Shown: positions 55,910 through 64,000, counted from the first letter of the stretch. The stretch: DNA of 64,000 nucleotides from Pelomonas sp. Root405 (GCF_001425165.1 NZ_LMDU01000001.1:404075-468074), one strand, 5' to 3'. The notes: a model not told the origin generated them from the sequence alone. Made by a program: numbers and translations.

Positions 55910-58653
55910 GCGGGAACCTCTTCAGGGGTGGTGGCGACGAGGCGGCGCAGTGCCGGCAGGCAGGAGCCGCATTGCGTGCCGCAGCGCTTCTCGGCCTGCA
56001 GCTGCGCCAGGCGCTCGGCCGGGCTGCCAACGCAGCGCGCGAGCGTCAGGCGGATGACGTCTTCGCGCACGTCGAAGCAGTTGCAGACCTGCGGGCTGGC
56101 GGCGACGGTGTTGGTGGGTGGCGCGCCGGGCGACAGCAGCCAGCGGCCGACGGTGCTTGCTGCCGTGCGCTCGCGCCACAGGTCGACGAGCCAGGCGCCT
56201 TCCTCATGCTGGCCGACGCGCAGCAGAGCCTGCAGCGGCGCGGCCTGCAGGTCGTCGCCATCCAGATTGAGCAGGCGCAGCCGGCCGCGCTGCGCATCGG
56301 CATAGCGCAGCACGTGGGCGCCAGACAGGCCGAGTGCCTCAGCCAGTTGGTCGACCAGCTCGGCGGCGGGCGCCTCGGCGCAGGCGGCCTCGAAGGCCCA
56401 GCCGACCAGGCCGGTCTTGGTCGGCTCGGGCAGGCATTGCGCGTAGCCAAAGCGCGGCATCAATGCGCGCAGTTGCTCGCGCAGCGCAGCGCCTTGGCCC
56501 GGCGCCACCCAGGCGCAGCCGCTGAGGCGCCAGGGCAGGGTGGCCGACTCAATCGCGACGGCGCTGAACTTCAGCTCCGGTTGCTTGGAGTCGGGGCAGA
56601 AGGCGCCTTGCGTGACGGCATTGACGCCGTGTTGCGCGCCGATGAACTCGTCGCCCCAGTGCATCGCGATGTCGGCGCCGGCCAAGGGCACGTTCTCGTC
56701 GAGCTTGAGCGGCAGCACGACCTCGCCGCGGCGCGAACGCACATGCACGAGTTCGCCCTCGGCCAGCTTGCGGCGCGCGGCGTCGCTGGGGTGCAGGCGC
56801 ACCAGCGGCCGGCCTTCGTGGGCGAACAGGTTGGGCACACTGCCGCTGCGGCTCATGCCATGCCACTGGTCGCGCATGCGGCCGGTGGTCAGCGCGAACG
56901 GGCGCTTTGGGGATGCGACCTCCGCCGTCGGCTGGTAGGCCTTGGTGATGAAGCGGGCGCGGCCGTTGGCAGTGGCGAAGCGGCCGTCGGTATACAGGCG
57001 CGCGGTGGGCCCGCTGACAAAGGGCCACTGCTGCGGGCCTTCGGTCTCCAGCGTGACCCAGGACAGGCCGGTGATATCCAGGTCGCGGCCGCGGGTGGCC
57101 GCGCGGTGCTCGTTCCACAAGTCTTCGGGGCCGTTGGCGACGATGCGTGGCGCGCGGGCCAGGCCGGCGTCGATCAGCGCGGCGATGTCGCGCACGATGC
57201 GCCAGTCGGCACGCGACTCGGCGGCGGCAGGCACGGCCGCGCGCACGCGGCTGATGCGGCGCTCGCTGTTGGTGACGGTGCCTTCCTTCTCGCCCCAGGT
57301 GGCGGCCGGCAACAGGTAGTCGGCGTACCTGGCGGTGGCCGTGTGGGCAAAGGCCTCCTGCAGGATGACCAGCTCGCAGCGCTCCAACGCTTGGCGCACG
57401 GTGGCTTGGTCGGGCATGGACTGGGCGGGGTTGGTGCAGGCAATCCACAGCGCCTTGATCTCGCCCCGCGCAGCGGCTTCGAACATCTCGACGGCGGTAT
57501 GCCCGCGCTTGGCTGGCAGACCGGGTACGCCCCACAGCGCCTCGATCTCGGCCCAGTGCTCGGCCTTGCCCGGGTCACGGTGGCCGGGCAACAGCGTCGC
57601 CATGCCGCCGCTCTCGCGGCCGCCCATGGCGTTGGGCTGGCCCGTCAGCGAGAAGGGGCCGGCGCCGGGCTTGCCGATCTGGCCGGTGGCCAGGTGCAGG
57701 TTGATCAGCGCCGTGTTCTTGGCGGTGCCGCGGCTGCTCTGGTTCAGCCCCTGGCAGTAGAGGCTGAGCGAGGAGGGCGAGGTGGCGAACCACTCGGCAG
57801 CCTGCCAGATGTCGGCTTCCTGCACGCCGCAGACCTGCGCCGCGCGCGACGGTGCCCAGTCGCGCACCAGCTCTTTCAGCGCGTCGAAGCCTTCGGTGGA
57901 CGCGGCGATGAAGTCGCCCGCCGTCCAGCCCTGCCAGATGACGGCGTGCAGCAGGCCGTGGCACAGGGCCACATCGGTGCCGGCGCGGATCTGCAGATGC
58001 AGGTCGGCGAGTTCGGCCGTCTCGGTGCGGCGCGGGTCGATGACGATCAGCTTGTGGCCCGGCTTGTTCGCGCGCGCCGCTTCGAGGCGGCGGAACAGGA
58101 TCGGGTGGGCCCAGGCCGGGTTGGCGCCGCTGATCAGCACGCAGTCGGCCAGCTCGATGTCCTCGTAGCTGCAGGGCGGCGCATCGGCGCCCAGCGCCTG
58201 CTTGTAGCCGACGACGGCCGAGCTCATGCACAGCCGCGAGTTGGAGTCGATGTGGGGCGTGCCGATGACGGCGCGGGCCAGCTTGTTGAAGGCGTGATAG
58301 TCCTCGGTCAGCAACTGGCCGGAGATGTAGACGCCAATCGATTCCGGCCCGTGTTCGGCGCGGATGGCCAGCAGCTTGTCGGCAATCTCGCGGTTGGCCT
58401 GGTCCCAGCTGACGACCTCAGGCTGAGCGCCGAGCTCGGCGCGCCGCTGCGGCTCACGCAGGCGCTGGTGCTGTATGACGACCGGCGTGGCGGTCAGGTG
58501 CAGGTTGGTGCCCTTGGTGCAGAGCCGGCCGAAGTTGGCCGGGTGATCAGGGTCGCCGCGCACGCCGGTGATCTGGGTGTCATCGTGTTCGATCACAACA
58601 CCACAGCCGACGCCGCAGTACGGACATGTGGATTTCGTTTCGCGCATGGTCAT
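55906..58653 (-). CDS. nasA: Assimilatory nitrate reductase catalytic subunit
   Basis: The 915-residue cytoplasmic molybdoenzyme reduces nitrate to nitrite. The N-terminal cluster motif CPYCGVGCGVV plus GRLCTKG (Cys 10, 13, 17 and 45) binds a [4Fe-4S] centre; LCMSSAVVGYKQALG, GANPAWAHPI, YCQGLNQSSRGTAKN and LTGQPNAMGGRE follow the molybdopterin-binding pattern. A C-terminal BFD-like domain (CNCFDVRED and CGTQCGSCLPAL) adds a [2Fe-2S] cluster, as in NasA types that take electrons from NADH or ferredoxin partners. An ATG two codons in (MRETKS) is an alternative start. Confidence 0.96.
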   Translation of the reverse strand: MTMRETKSTCPYCGVGCGVVIEHDDTQITGVRGDPDHPANFGRLCTKGTNLHLTATPVVIQHQRLREPQRRAELGAQPEVVSWDQANREIADKLLAIRAEHGPESIGVYISGQLLTEDYHAFNKLARAVIGTPHIDSNSRLCMSSAVVGYKQALGADAPPCSYEDIELADCVLISGANPAWAHPILFRRLEAARANKPGHKLIVIDPRRTETAELADLHLQIRAGTDVALCHGLLHAVIWQGWTAGDFIAASTEGFDALKELVRDWAPSRAAQVCGVQEADIWQAAEWFATSPSSLSLYCQGLNQSSRGTAKNTALINLHLATGQIGKPGAGPFSLTGQPNAMGGRESGGMATLLPGHRDPGKAEHWAEIEALWGVPGLPAKRGHTAVEMFEAAARGEIKALWIACTNPAQSMPDQATVRQALERCELVILQEAFAHTATARYADYLLPAATWGEKEGTVTNSERRISRVRAAVPAAAESRADWRIVRDIAALIDAGLARAPRIVANGPEDLWNEHRAATRGRDLDITGLSWVTLETEGPQQWPFVSGPTARLYTDGRFATANGRARFITKAYQPTAEVASPKRPFALTTGRMRDQWHGMSRSGSVPNLFAHEGRPLVRLHPSDAARRKLAEGELVHVRSRRGEVVLPLKLDENVPLAGADIAMHWGDEFIGAQHGVNAVTQGAFCPDSKQPELKFSAVAIESATLPWRLSGCAWVAPGQGAALREQLRALMPRFGYAQCLPEPTKTGLVGWAFEAACAEAPAAELVDQLAEALGLSGAHVLRYADAQRGRLRLLNLDGDDLQAAPLQALLRVGQHEEGAWLVDLWRERTAASTVGRWLLSPGAPPTNTVAASPQVCNCFDVREDVIRLTLARCVGSPAERLAQLQAEKRCGTQCGSCLPALRRLVATTPEEVPA

Positions 58654-58793
58654 ACCCGCCCTCGGCTGTGGAGCCCCTCGCTTGGCGAGGGGATGAGAGG
58701 GGAGTGCTGCATGTCACCGCAACGCGGATCGCGCTTCAGCGCGTATCCGCGGCCGACGCCACAGTAGGGGCGGGTGGACTTTGTCTCGTTCAT
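58650..58793 (-). pseudogene. Decayed duplicate of the nasA N-terminus (47 codons)
   Basis: Just upstream of nasA is an intact short frame starting MNETKSTRPYCGVGRGYALK. It matches the nasA start MRETKSTCPYCGVGCGVV in 12 of the first 16 positions after Met, but two cluster cysteines are Arg and similarity then stops. The frame continues through DPRCGDMQHSP to a TGA that overlaps the nasA ATG. It may be a fragment left by a tandem duplication or a leader peptide derived from it. Its translation could influence nasA expression by coupling. Confidence 0.7.
58674..58692 (-). promoter_or_regulatory. Hairpin in nasA leader
   Basis: CCCCTCGC pairs perfectly with GCGAGGGG around a three-base loop, 21 bases upstream of the nasA ATG and inside the short duplicate frame. 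It could hide or expose the nasA ribosome binding site depending on leader translation. Confidence 0.5.
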
Positions 58794-58821
58794 GTTCTTT
58801 TAAGGCGGGCTGTCTCCAGCG

Positions 58822-59205
58822 TCAAGCCACCGCAATCGGAATCTTTGGGCCGGCTACCGGGGCGACCAAGTCCAGCGCCAGTGTGTCCAGCTCGACCTGA
58901 AGCAGGAAAACCTCCCCGCCATCGAGCTTCACGCGGAAGCTTGGCGTGCAGCCCTCGTCGGGCTCGCGGGCACAGCCGTCGGTCAGGCCGATGGTCCAGT
59001 TATGCAGCGGGCAGGCCACGCTCTTGCCGAAGACGATGCCCTGGCTCAGCGGGCCGCCCTTGTGCGGGCAGCGGTCCAGCAGCGCGAAGACCTCGTCGTC
59101 GGCGTTGCGGAACACGGCCACGTCGACGCCGGCAGGGCGCTGCACCCGGCGGGAGCCCAGCACCGGGATGTCCTGCAGTGCACAGATGCGGGTCCAGTCG
59201 TCCAT
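58822..59205 (-). CDS. nirD: Nitrite reductase small subunit NirD
   Basis: The 127-residue protein has a Rieske-type fold with the full ligand set visible (CPHKGGPLSQG and CPLHNWTIGL), as in small subunits that keep an iron-sulphur cluster. It pairs with NirB for NADH-dependent reduction of nitrite to ammonium. The ATG lies five bases after the stop of the PilJ-domain gene, with GGGGTGA as a binding site; an in-frame GTG three codons upstream overlaps that stop. Confidence 0.94.
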   Translation of the reverse strand: MDDWTRICALQDIPVLGSRRVQRPAGVDVAVFRNADDEVFALLDRCPHKGGPLSQGIVFGKSVACPLHNWTIGLTDGCAREPDEGCTPSFRVKLDGGEVFLLQVELDTLALDLVAPVAGPKIPIAVA

Positions 59206-59210
59206 GCTCG

Positions 59211-59993
59211 TCACCCCACTTGGCGGGCGAACTGCCCGGTCACGGTTTCCATCACGGCGAGCAGGTTCTCGCTCGCCACGAACACGTCGCTGGCCGCCTT
59301 CGGGCCCTGGCTTTCGCCGGCCAGCGCGGCCTGCAGGAAGACCCACTGGCTCTGGGCCAGCGCCAAGTTGGACAGGATGGCCGGCGAGCCTTCGGCCGCC
59401 GTCTTCAGCACACCCATGGCGGCCACGAATTCGGTGCGGGCCTTGGCGGCCTCGCGGCGCACCAGGTCGGGCCGCGCGCCTTGCTGGTCGGCCAGATAGA
59501 ACAGGGCCAGGCGCTGGGACAGCATGCGCTGGCGGCCCGACACGTTGACCAGCCTTGCCGTGGCGCCATCCGAGCGTTCCTGCAATTGGCCGGTGGCGAC
59601 ATGGGCCAGGTTCAGCACCGCGCCGGAGGTCCGCAGCAGCTCGTCGACGCGCTCACGGCTCGGCGGGCTCTGCAGCAGCGCGCGGTAGTCGCCAAAGCGA
59701 TGCTGCAGCGCGCGGTAGCTGCCGGCGATCTCGGGCGTGGGTGCATAGGCCAGCAGCTCGCCGAGCTGTCGCTCGAATCGGGCCTCGCTGGCCTTCAGCA
59801 CGGTGCGGGCGCGCTCCGCCAGCTCGGGGCGCGACAAGCCCAGCCAAGCCTTGCCCATGCGCTGGCTCAACATGCGCTGGGCGCCGGCCTTGTCGATGGC
59901 TTCGCCGAGTTGGTGGATGCGGCCTTGCGCGATGGCCGGACCTTCTGTGAGGCTGGCCAGGCCGGCAAGCAGGATGACGCGCCGGTTCAGCAT
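59211..59993 (-). CDS. Exported PilJ-domain protein in the nir operon
   Basis: The 260-residue protein has a signal peptide (VILLAGLASLTEGPAIA) and two copies of the type IV pili methyl-accepting (PilJ/NarX-type) motif: AGAQRMLSQRMGKAWLGL and SGRQRMLSQRLALFYLA. In sensor kinases such as NarX this helix pair binds nitrate at the conserved Arg. Here the domain stands alone, without kinase or chemotaxis output, between nirB and nirD, overlapping nirB by TGATG. A role as a periplasmic nitrate or nitrite binding protein is inference. Confidence 0.88.
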   Translation of the reverse strand: MLNRRVILLAGLASLTEGPAIAQGRIHQLGEAIDKAGAQRMLSQRMGKAWLGLSRPELAERARTVLKASEARFERQLGELLAYAPTPEIAGSYRALQHRFGDYRALLQSPPSRERVDELLRTSGAVLNLAHVATGQLQERSDGATARLVNVSGRQRMLSQRLALFYLADQQGARPDLVRREAAKARTEFVAAMGVLKTAAEGSPAILSNLALAQSQWVFLQAALAGESQGPKAASDVFVASENLLAVMETVTGQFARQVG

Positions 59994-62443
59994 CAGGCGC
60001 TCACCTTGTCGAACTGGCGCAGGTCCACATGGGCCTTGTCGAAGTCGAACCAGGGATCGGGCTCGCCGTCCAGGCTGAACTGCAACTGCGCCCACAGCGC
60101 GCGGCGGTTGTCGGCGTCTTCGAGGATCTTCTTCTTGACGTGATCGAGGCCGACACGCGCGACGTAATGCACGGTGCGCTCCAGATACCAGCCCTCCAGG
60201 CGATACAGCTGCAGGAAGGCGCCGCTGTACTCCAGCACCTCCTCGGGGGTCTTGAGCTTGCAGAAGAACTCCGCCACCTCGGTCTTGATGCCGCCGTTGC
60301 CAGCGACATAGATCTCCCAGCCCGAGTCAACGCCGATGACGCCGACGTCCTTGATGCCGGCCTCCGCGCAGTTCCGCGGGCAGCCCGACACGGCGATCTT
60401 GACCTTGTGCGGCGCGTACATGCGCCACAACGCGCGCTCCAGGTCCTTGCCCATCTGCGTGCTGTCCTGCGTGCCGAAGCGGCACCACTCACTGCCCACG
60501 CAGGTCTTCACCGTTCGCAGCGCCTTGGCATAGGCATGGCCCGAGGGCATGCCGATGTCTTTCCAGACGTTGACGAGGTCTTCCTTCTTGACGCCCAGCA
60601 GGTCGATGCGCTGGCCACCGGTGACCTTGACGGTGGGGATCTGGTACTTGTCGACCGCGTCGGCGATGCGGCGCAGTTCACTCGACGTCGTCTCGCCGCC
60701 CCACATGCGCGGGATGACCGAGTAGCGGCCGTCCTTCTGGATGTTGGCGTGCGAGCGCTCGTTGATGTAGCGGCTCTGCGGGTCGTCGATGGCCTCCTTG
60801 GGCCAGGTGCTGATCAGGTAGTAGTTGACGGCCGGGCGGCAGGTGGCGCAGCCGTTGGGCGTCTTCCAGTCCAGCGCGCGGAAGACCTCTTCCTTGGTCA
60901 GCAGATGGGCCTTGGCGATGACGTCGCGGGCGTCCTGGTGGCTGGCGTCGGTGCAGCCACAGATCGCCTTCTTCTTCGGGCTGGCCGAGTAGTCGCCACC
61001 GGCCGTGAACATGATCAGCTGCTCGACCAGGCCGGTGCAGCTGCCGCAGCTTGCACTCGCCTTGGTGTGCTTGCGTACCTCGTCCAGCGTGAACAGGCCC
61101 TTGTCGCGGATGGCCTTGCAGATGCTGCCCTTGCTGACGCCGTTGCAGCCGCAGACCTCGTCGGTGTCGGCCATGCTCGCTGCGCGGCTGACGCCCTGGT
61201 GGCCGACGTCGCCGATGTTGGCGCCCGCCTCGCCGAACATCAGCTTGTCGCGGATATCGGCGATCTTGCGGCCCTCGCGCAGCAGCTTGAAGTACCAGCC
61301 GCCGTCCACCGTGTCGCCATACAGGCAGGCGCCGACGAGCTGGTCGTCCTGGATGACGAGCTTCTTGTAGACGCCAGCGAAGGGGTCGCTCATGACGATC
61401 TCTTCGGTGCCCGCGCCGCCGGTGAAGTTGCCGGCGCTGAAGAGGTCGATGCCCGTCACCTTGAGCTTGGTGCTGACCGACGAGCCCAGGTAGCGGCCGA
61501 TGCCGAACTGGGCCAGGTGCGTGGCGCAGACCTTGCCCTGCTCGAACAGCGGCGCGACCAGGCCATAGGCGATGCCGCGGTGGGCGGCGCATTCGCCGAC
61601 CGAGTAGATGCGCGGGTCGGTCACGGTCTGCATCGTGTCGGTGACGACGATGCCGCGGCTGCAGTGCAGGCCGGCCTTCTCTGCCAACGCCGTGTTCGGG
61701 CGGATGCCGGCGGCCATGACGACCAGGTCGGCCGGCACTTCGATGGACTGGCCGTTCTTGTCCTTCAGCTGGATGGCCCGCACGCGACCGGCTTCGTTGC
61801 CCAGCAGCGCCTGCGTCTGCGCGCCGAGCATGAAGCTCAGGCCGCGGTCGACCAGCGACTTGCGCAGCAGGTCGCCGGCAACGCCGTCGAGCTGGCGCTC
61901 CATCAGCGTGTCGACCAGGTGGACGACGGTCACCTGCATGCCGCGCAGCATCAGGCCGTTAGCAGCCTCCAGGCCGAGCAGGCCGCCGCCGATGACGACG
62001 GCGTGCTTGTACTTGGTGGCCGCGTCGATCATCGCGTTGGTGTCGGCGATGTCGCGGTAGGCGATGACGCCATCCAGGTCCTTGCCCGGCACCGGCAGCA
62101 CGAAGGGATTCGAGCCGGTGGCGATCAGCAGGCGGTCGTACTCGGCCACGGTGCCATCGGCCGCGATGACGCGGCGGCGCACGCGGTCGATCTCGGTGAC
62201 CGTCTTGCCCAGGTGCAGCGTGATGCCGTTCTCCTCATACCAGGAGAGCGGGTTGAGGATGATCTCGTCGACGGTCTGCTCGCCGGCCAGCACCGGCGAC
62301 AGCAGGATGCGGTTGTAGTTCGGGTGCGGCTCGGCGCCGAACACCGTGATGTCGTAGAGATCCGGCGTGATCTTCAGCAGCTCTTCGAGCGTGCGGACAC
62401 CGGCCATGCCGTTGCCCACCATCACGAGCTTCATCTTCTTCAT
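59993..62443 (-). CDS. nirB: Nitrite reductase large subunit NirB
   Basis: The 816-residue cytoplasmic enzyme reduces nitrite to ammonium with NADH. Domains in order: FAD/NAD-binding reductase (MVGNGMAGVRTLEELLK, then IGGGLLGLEAANGL), two BFD-like [2Fe-2S] modules (CGCNGVSKG, SCGSCTGLV; CGCTDASH, CATCRPAVN), a sulphite/nitrite reductase ferredoxin-like half domain and the siroheme/[4Fe-4S] site (CVGSEWCRFG and SGCPRNCAEAG). The start at MKKMKLVMVG has AGAGG upstream; the longer frame was rejected. It is first of nirB-pilJ-like-nirD-nasA-cobA. Confidence 0.97.
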   Translation of the reverse strand: MKKMKLVMVGNGMAGVRTLEELLKITPDLYDITVFGAEPHPNYNRILLSPVLAGEQTVDEIILNPLSWYEENGITLHLGKTVTEIDRVRRRVIAADGTVAEYDRLLIATGSNPFVLPVPGKDLDGVIAYRDIADTNAMIDAATKYKHAVVIGGGLLGLEAANGLMLRGMQVTVVHLVDTLMERQLDGVAGDLLRKSLVDRGLSFMLGAQTQALLGNEAGRVRAIQLKDKNGQSIEVPADLVVMAAGIRPNTALAEKAGLHCSRGIVVTDTMQTVTDPRIYSVGECAAHRGIAYGLVAPLFEQGKVCATHLAQFGIGRYLGSSVSTKLKVTGIDLFSAGNFTGGAGTEEIVMSDPFAGVYKKLVIQDDQLVGACLYGDTVDGGWYFKLLREGRKIADIRDKLMFGEAGANIGDVGHQGVSRAASMADTDEVCGCNGVSKGSICKAIRDKGLFTLDEVRKHTKASASCGSCTGLVEQLIMFTAGGDYSASPKKKAICGCTDASHQDARDVIAKAHLLTKEEVFRALDWKTPNGCATCRPAVNYYLISTWPKEAIDDPQSRYINERSHANIQKDGRYSVIPRMWGGETTSSELRRIADAVDKYQIPTVKVTGGQRIDLLGVKKEDLVNVWKDIGMPSGHAYAKALRTVKTCVGSEWCRFGTQDSTQMGKDLERALWRMYAPHKVKIAVSGCPRNCAEAGIKDVGVIGVDSGWEIYVAGNGGIKTEVAEFFCKLKTPEEVLEYSGAFLQLYRLEGWYLERTVHYVARVGLDHVKKKILEDADNRRALWAQLQFSLDGEPDPWFDFDKAHVDLRQFDKVSA

Positions 62444-62459
62444 GCCGAACCTCTCAACT

Positions 62460-62513
62460 GCAAAGCTGGTCTGCCCTTTGCTTTGCAAGGCATGTGCCAG
62501 CGATGAAGCTGGC
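62460..62513 (-). promoter_or_regulatory. Two hairpins in the nirB leader
   Basis: On the minus strand the leader can form GCCAGC/GCTGGC with a six-base loop (62496-62513) and GCAAAGC/GCTTTGC (62460-62486), 17 bases before the nirB ATG. Paired hairpins before nirB recall ANTAR-type nitrate leaders, but the hexaloop lacks the A and G expected at loop positions 1 and 4 and no T-run follows. Confidence 0.4.
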
Positions 62514-62575
62514 CCTCAGCCCTGCCGCAGCGTGCAAAACGACAAGCGGCGCCCCACGCCGAAGCGATTGCGAGC

Positions 62576-62633
62576 CCGGTGCGGGTGCACTCACCCTCAA
62601 ATTGCACCAACACCGGGCGACTGCCCGTTGGTG
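62576..62633 (+). promoter_or_regulatory. Mutually exclusive hairpins before the PP2C/kinase gene
   Basis: A first stem (CCGGTG..GGTGCA with TGCACC..CACCGG, 62576-62616) and a second stem (CACCAAC..GGGC with GCCC..GTTGGTG, 62605-62633) share CACCAACACCGG and cannot coexist. The second ends 14 bases before the downstream ATG. The arrangement looks like a two-state leader. The gap also holds the divergent promoters. Confidence 0.5.
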
Positions 62634-62647
62634 ATCCACTCACGCCC

Positions 62648-64000
62648 ATGCGCTTCGAACTCGACACCGGCCTGTCCAGCCTGCAGGGCAAGCGCCCTCG
62701 CAATGAAGACTTCGCCGGCGTGCAGGCGCCCGCCGCGCACGAGGCTGAGCGTGGCTGGGTCGCGGCGCTGGCCGATGGCGTGAGTGGTGGAGAGAGCTCG
62801 GGCGGGGAAGGCTTGATGGCGGCGCAGACCTCGGTCATGAGCCTGCTGCGCGACTTCCATGCGGTACCGGCCGACTGGGACACCAGCGTGGCGTTGGACC
62901 GCCTGCTCGGCCACCAGAACGCCTGGCTGGCCGCGCACAACCGCCGGCCCGGCACCGACGGCCAGCCCCGCGAGGCGCTGACGACTTTGACGGCCGTTGC
63001 GCTGCGTGGCCGCCGCTATGCGCTAGCCCATGTCGGCGACAGCCGCGCCTGGCTGCTGCGCGATGGCCAATGCCTGCTGCTGACCCAGGACCACCGCATG
63101 GAGCGCCGCGATTTCGCCGGCCTGACGCGCGCCCTGGGCCTGGACGACGCGCTGCGCCTGGACCACAGCGCCGGTGAACTCAAGGTGGGCGACCGCCTGC
63201 TGCTGACCAGCGACGGCGTGCACGGTTCCCTGCGCAGCCGCCAGATCGGCGACCTGTTGCGCACGACGCCCGGCGCCCAGGCGGCGGCTGACGCGCTGAC
63301 TGCCGCTGCGCTGGCCGCCGGCAGTCACGACAACGCGACCGCCCTGGTGCTGGACATCAAGGACCTGGCCGACCCCGGCCTGGCCGATCTCGCGGCGCTG
63401 GGCCGCACGTTGCCCAGCCCGGGGGCACTTGGTGTCGGCGCCACGCTGGACGGCTACCAGGTCACGGCCGTCGTGGCCGACAACGGCGTGCACCGCCTGC
63501 TGCAGGCGCGCGAACTGGCCAGTGGCCGCCTCGTTGCGCTGAAGATGCTGCGCCCCGGCCGCGCCGACGACCCGGAGGAGCGGGCCATGCTGGCGCATGA
63601 GATCTGGCTCGGCCTGCGCCTGGCCGAGGCGCCGCGCCACCGCCGCCGCGGTGGTGAAAGCGGCTTCGTGCGCGTCCATCCGCCGGCCGATGGTGCGACC
63701 CATTTCTATGCCGTGTTCGACTGGCATGCCGGCCACACGCTGGAGCAGCTGCTGGCCAGGGGGCTGCTGGACAGCTCCCAAGCCGCGGCCCTTGGCAGCG
63801 CGGTGGCGCGCTCATTGAGCCTGCTGCATGCGGCCGGTGTCGTGCACCGCGACATCAAGCCGGCCAACCTGCACTTCGGCGACGACGGCCAGTGGCGCGT
63901 GCTGGACCTCGGCGTGGCCCTGAGCGCGCGCGCGCCAGCGGCGTCGCGCGAGCTGCATGCCGGCACGCCCAGCTACATCAACCCCGAGCAATGGCAGGAC
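62648..64000 (+). CDS. PP2C phosphatase/Ser-Thr kinase fusion, C-terminus outside window
   Basis: The visible 451 residues begin with a PP2C phosphatase (RNEDFAGV, ALADGVSGG, VGDSRAWLL, TSDGVHG and HDNATALVL give the metal-binding Asp set, about residues 19-235), followed from about 262 by a Hanks-type kinase with VALKMLRP (Lys), HRDIKPANLHF (catalytic loop) and DLGVA in place of DFG. The gene runs off the right edge, where a membrane helix is expected. Similar fusions lie next to nitrate assimilation genes in many proteobacteria. It is divergent from nirB with a 204-base gap. Confidence 0.93.
   Translation, partial: MRFELDTGLSSLQGKRPRNEDFAGVQAPAAHEAERGWVAALADGVSGGESSGGEGLMAAQTSVMSLLRDFHAVPADWDTSVALDRLLGHQNAWLAAHNRRPGTDGQPREALTTLTAVALRGRRYALAHVGDSRAWLLRDGQCLLLTQDHRMERRDFAGLTRALGLDDALRLDHSAGELKVGDRLLLTSDGVHGSLRSRQIGDLLRTTPGAQAAADALTAAALAAGSHDNATALVLDIKDLADPGLADLAALGRTLPSPGALGVGATLDGYQVTAVVADNGVHRLLQARELASGRLVALKMLRPGRADDPEERAMLAHEIWLGLRLAEAPRHRRRGGESGFVRVHPPADGATHFYAVFDWHAGHTLEQLLARGLLDSSQAAALGSAVARSLSLLHAAGVVHRDIKPANLHFGDDGQWRVLDLGVALSARAPAASRELHAGTPSYINPEQWQD

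Noticed and set aside
55972-58767. 931-codon plus-strand ORF opposite nasA
   Set aside because: Antisense shadow caused by high GC and codon bias; no domain pattern.
60029-62506. 825-codon plus-strand ORF opposite nirB
   Set aside because: Same reason; nirB is unambiguous.
62444-62647. ANTAR/NasT-type nitrate leader
   Set aside because: One hairpin has a six-base loop but lacks the expected A and G positions, and no terminator with a T-run follows.
1-64000. CRISPR arrays, tRNA or rRNA genes, transposases, integrases and att sites
   Set aside because: No regularly spaced repeats, no tRNA-like cloverleaf and no recombinase motifs were recognised by reading; short tRNAs could still be missed without a covariance search.

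Overview
The window is GC-rich, densely packed chromosomal DNA, most likely from a member of the Burkholderiales (Betaproteobacteria) near the Roseateles, Mitsuaria, Rubrivivax and Leptothrix group. The pointers are a glyQ-glyS-gmhB-plsC block, a DksA of the betaproteobacterial type, several LysR regulators, PEP-CTERM proteins, and extracytoplasmic binding-protein plus hybrid-kinase modules. I found no rRNA, tRNA, CRISPR array, integrase or transposase. About 54 protein genes are supported; two run off the window ends (a histidine kinase on the left, a phosphatase/kinase fusion on the right). The assignment to order is inference from gene content and order, not from a marker gene.

Layout. 0-3.6 kb: a minus-strand operon of TonB-dependent receptor, YfiR-like protein and histidine kinase, joined by TGATG overlaps. 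3.7-9 kb: a small unknown gene, a DUF1328 membrane peptide, an AsmA-like protein, a BON lipoprotein and an SbmA/YddA-type ABC exporter. 9-12.6 kb: a branched-chain amino acid type ABC transporter with a LivM-LivG fusion and no binding protein. 12.6-13.6 kb: a possible orphan immunity gene followed by a repeat-rich stretch with a 548-bp imperfect palindrome and REP-like elements. 13.6-22.6 kb: a lipoprotein and small metabolic or detoxification genes (SDR, GST, PNPOx-like, azoreductase, pirin) with three LysR regulators. 22.6-26.1 kb: a PEP-CTERM GDSL esterase, a TonB-like protein, and a divergent MerR/metallo-beta-lactamase pair with a clear palindromic operator. 26.1-26.6 kb: a gene-free stretch with a run of near-perfect hairpins. 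26.6-34.3 kb: a minus-strand housekeeping block (corC-lnt-glyQ-glyS-gmhB-like-plsC-ygjP-like). 34.4-39.9 kb: COG0523 metallochaperone, dksA, STAS-like protein, hslV and hslU on the plus strand. 39.9-46.7 kb: two LuxR-type regulators, a hybrid kinase, a binding protein and two unknown proteins. 46.7-55 kb: a 1534-residue repeat protein with a PEP-CTERM tail, coaX, a chemotaxis receptor and another PEP-CTERM protein. 55-64 kb: a nitrate assimilation operon (nirB, PilJ-domain protein, nirD, nasA, cobA-type SUMT) with a divergent PP2C/Ser-Thr kinase fusion.

Functional logic. The nitrate block makes a complete cytoplasmic route from nitrate through nitrite to ammonium and includes the siroheme methyltransferase that nirB needs. 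The housekeeping block joins lipoprotein maturation, translation and phospholipid synthesis. Three PEP-CTERM proteins imply an exosortase elsewhere in the genome.

Most unusual points: the GmhB homologue lacks two catalytic aspartates; a short ORF directly before nasA is a decayed copy of the nasA N-terminus; the region before the PP2C/kinase gene can fold into two mutually exclusive hairpins; 26.2-26.55 kb holds an unexplained hairpin array; and a half-kilobase inverted repeat sits beside an orphan immunity-like gene. No single locus can be called a new system from sequence alone.
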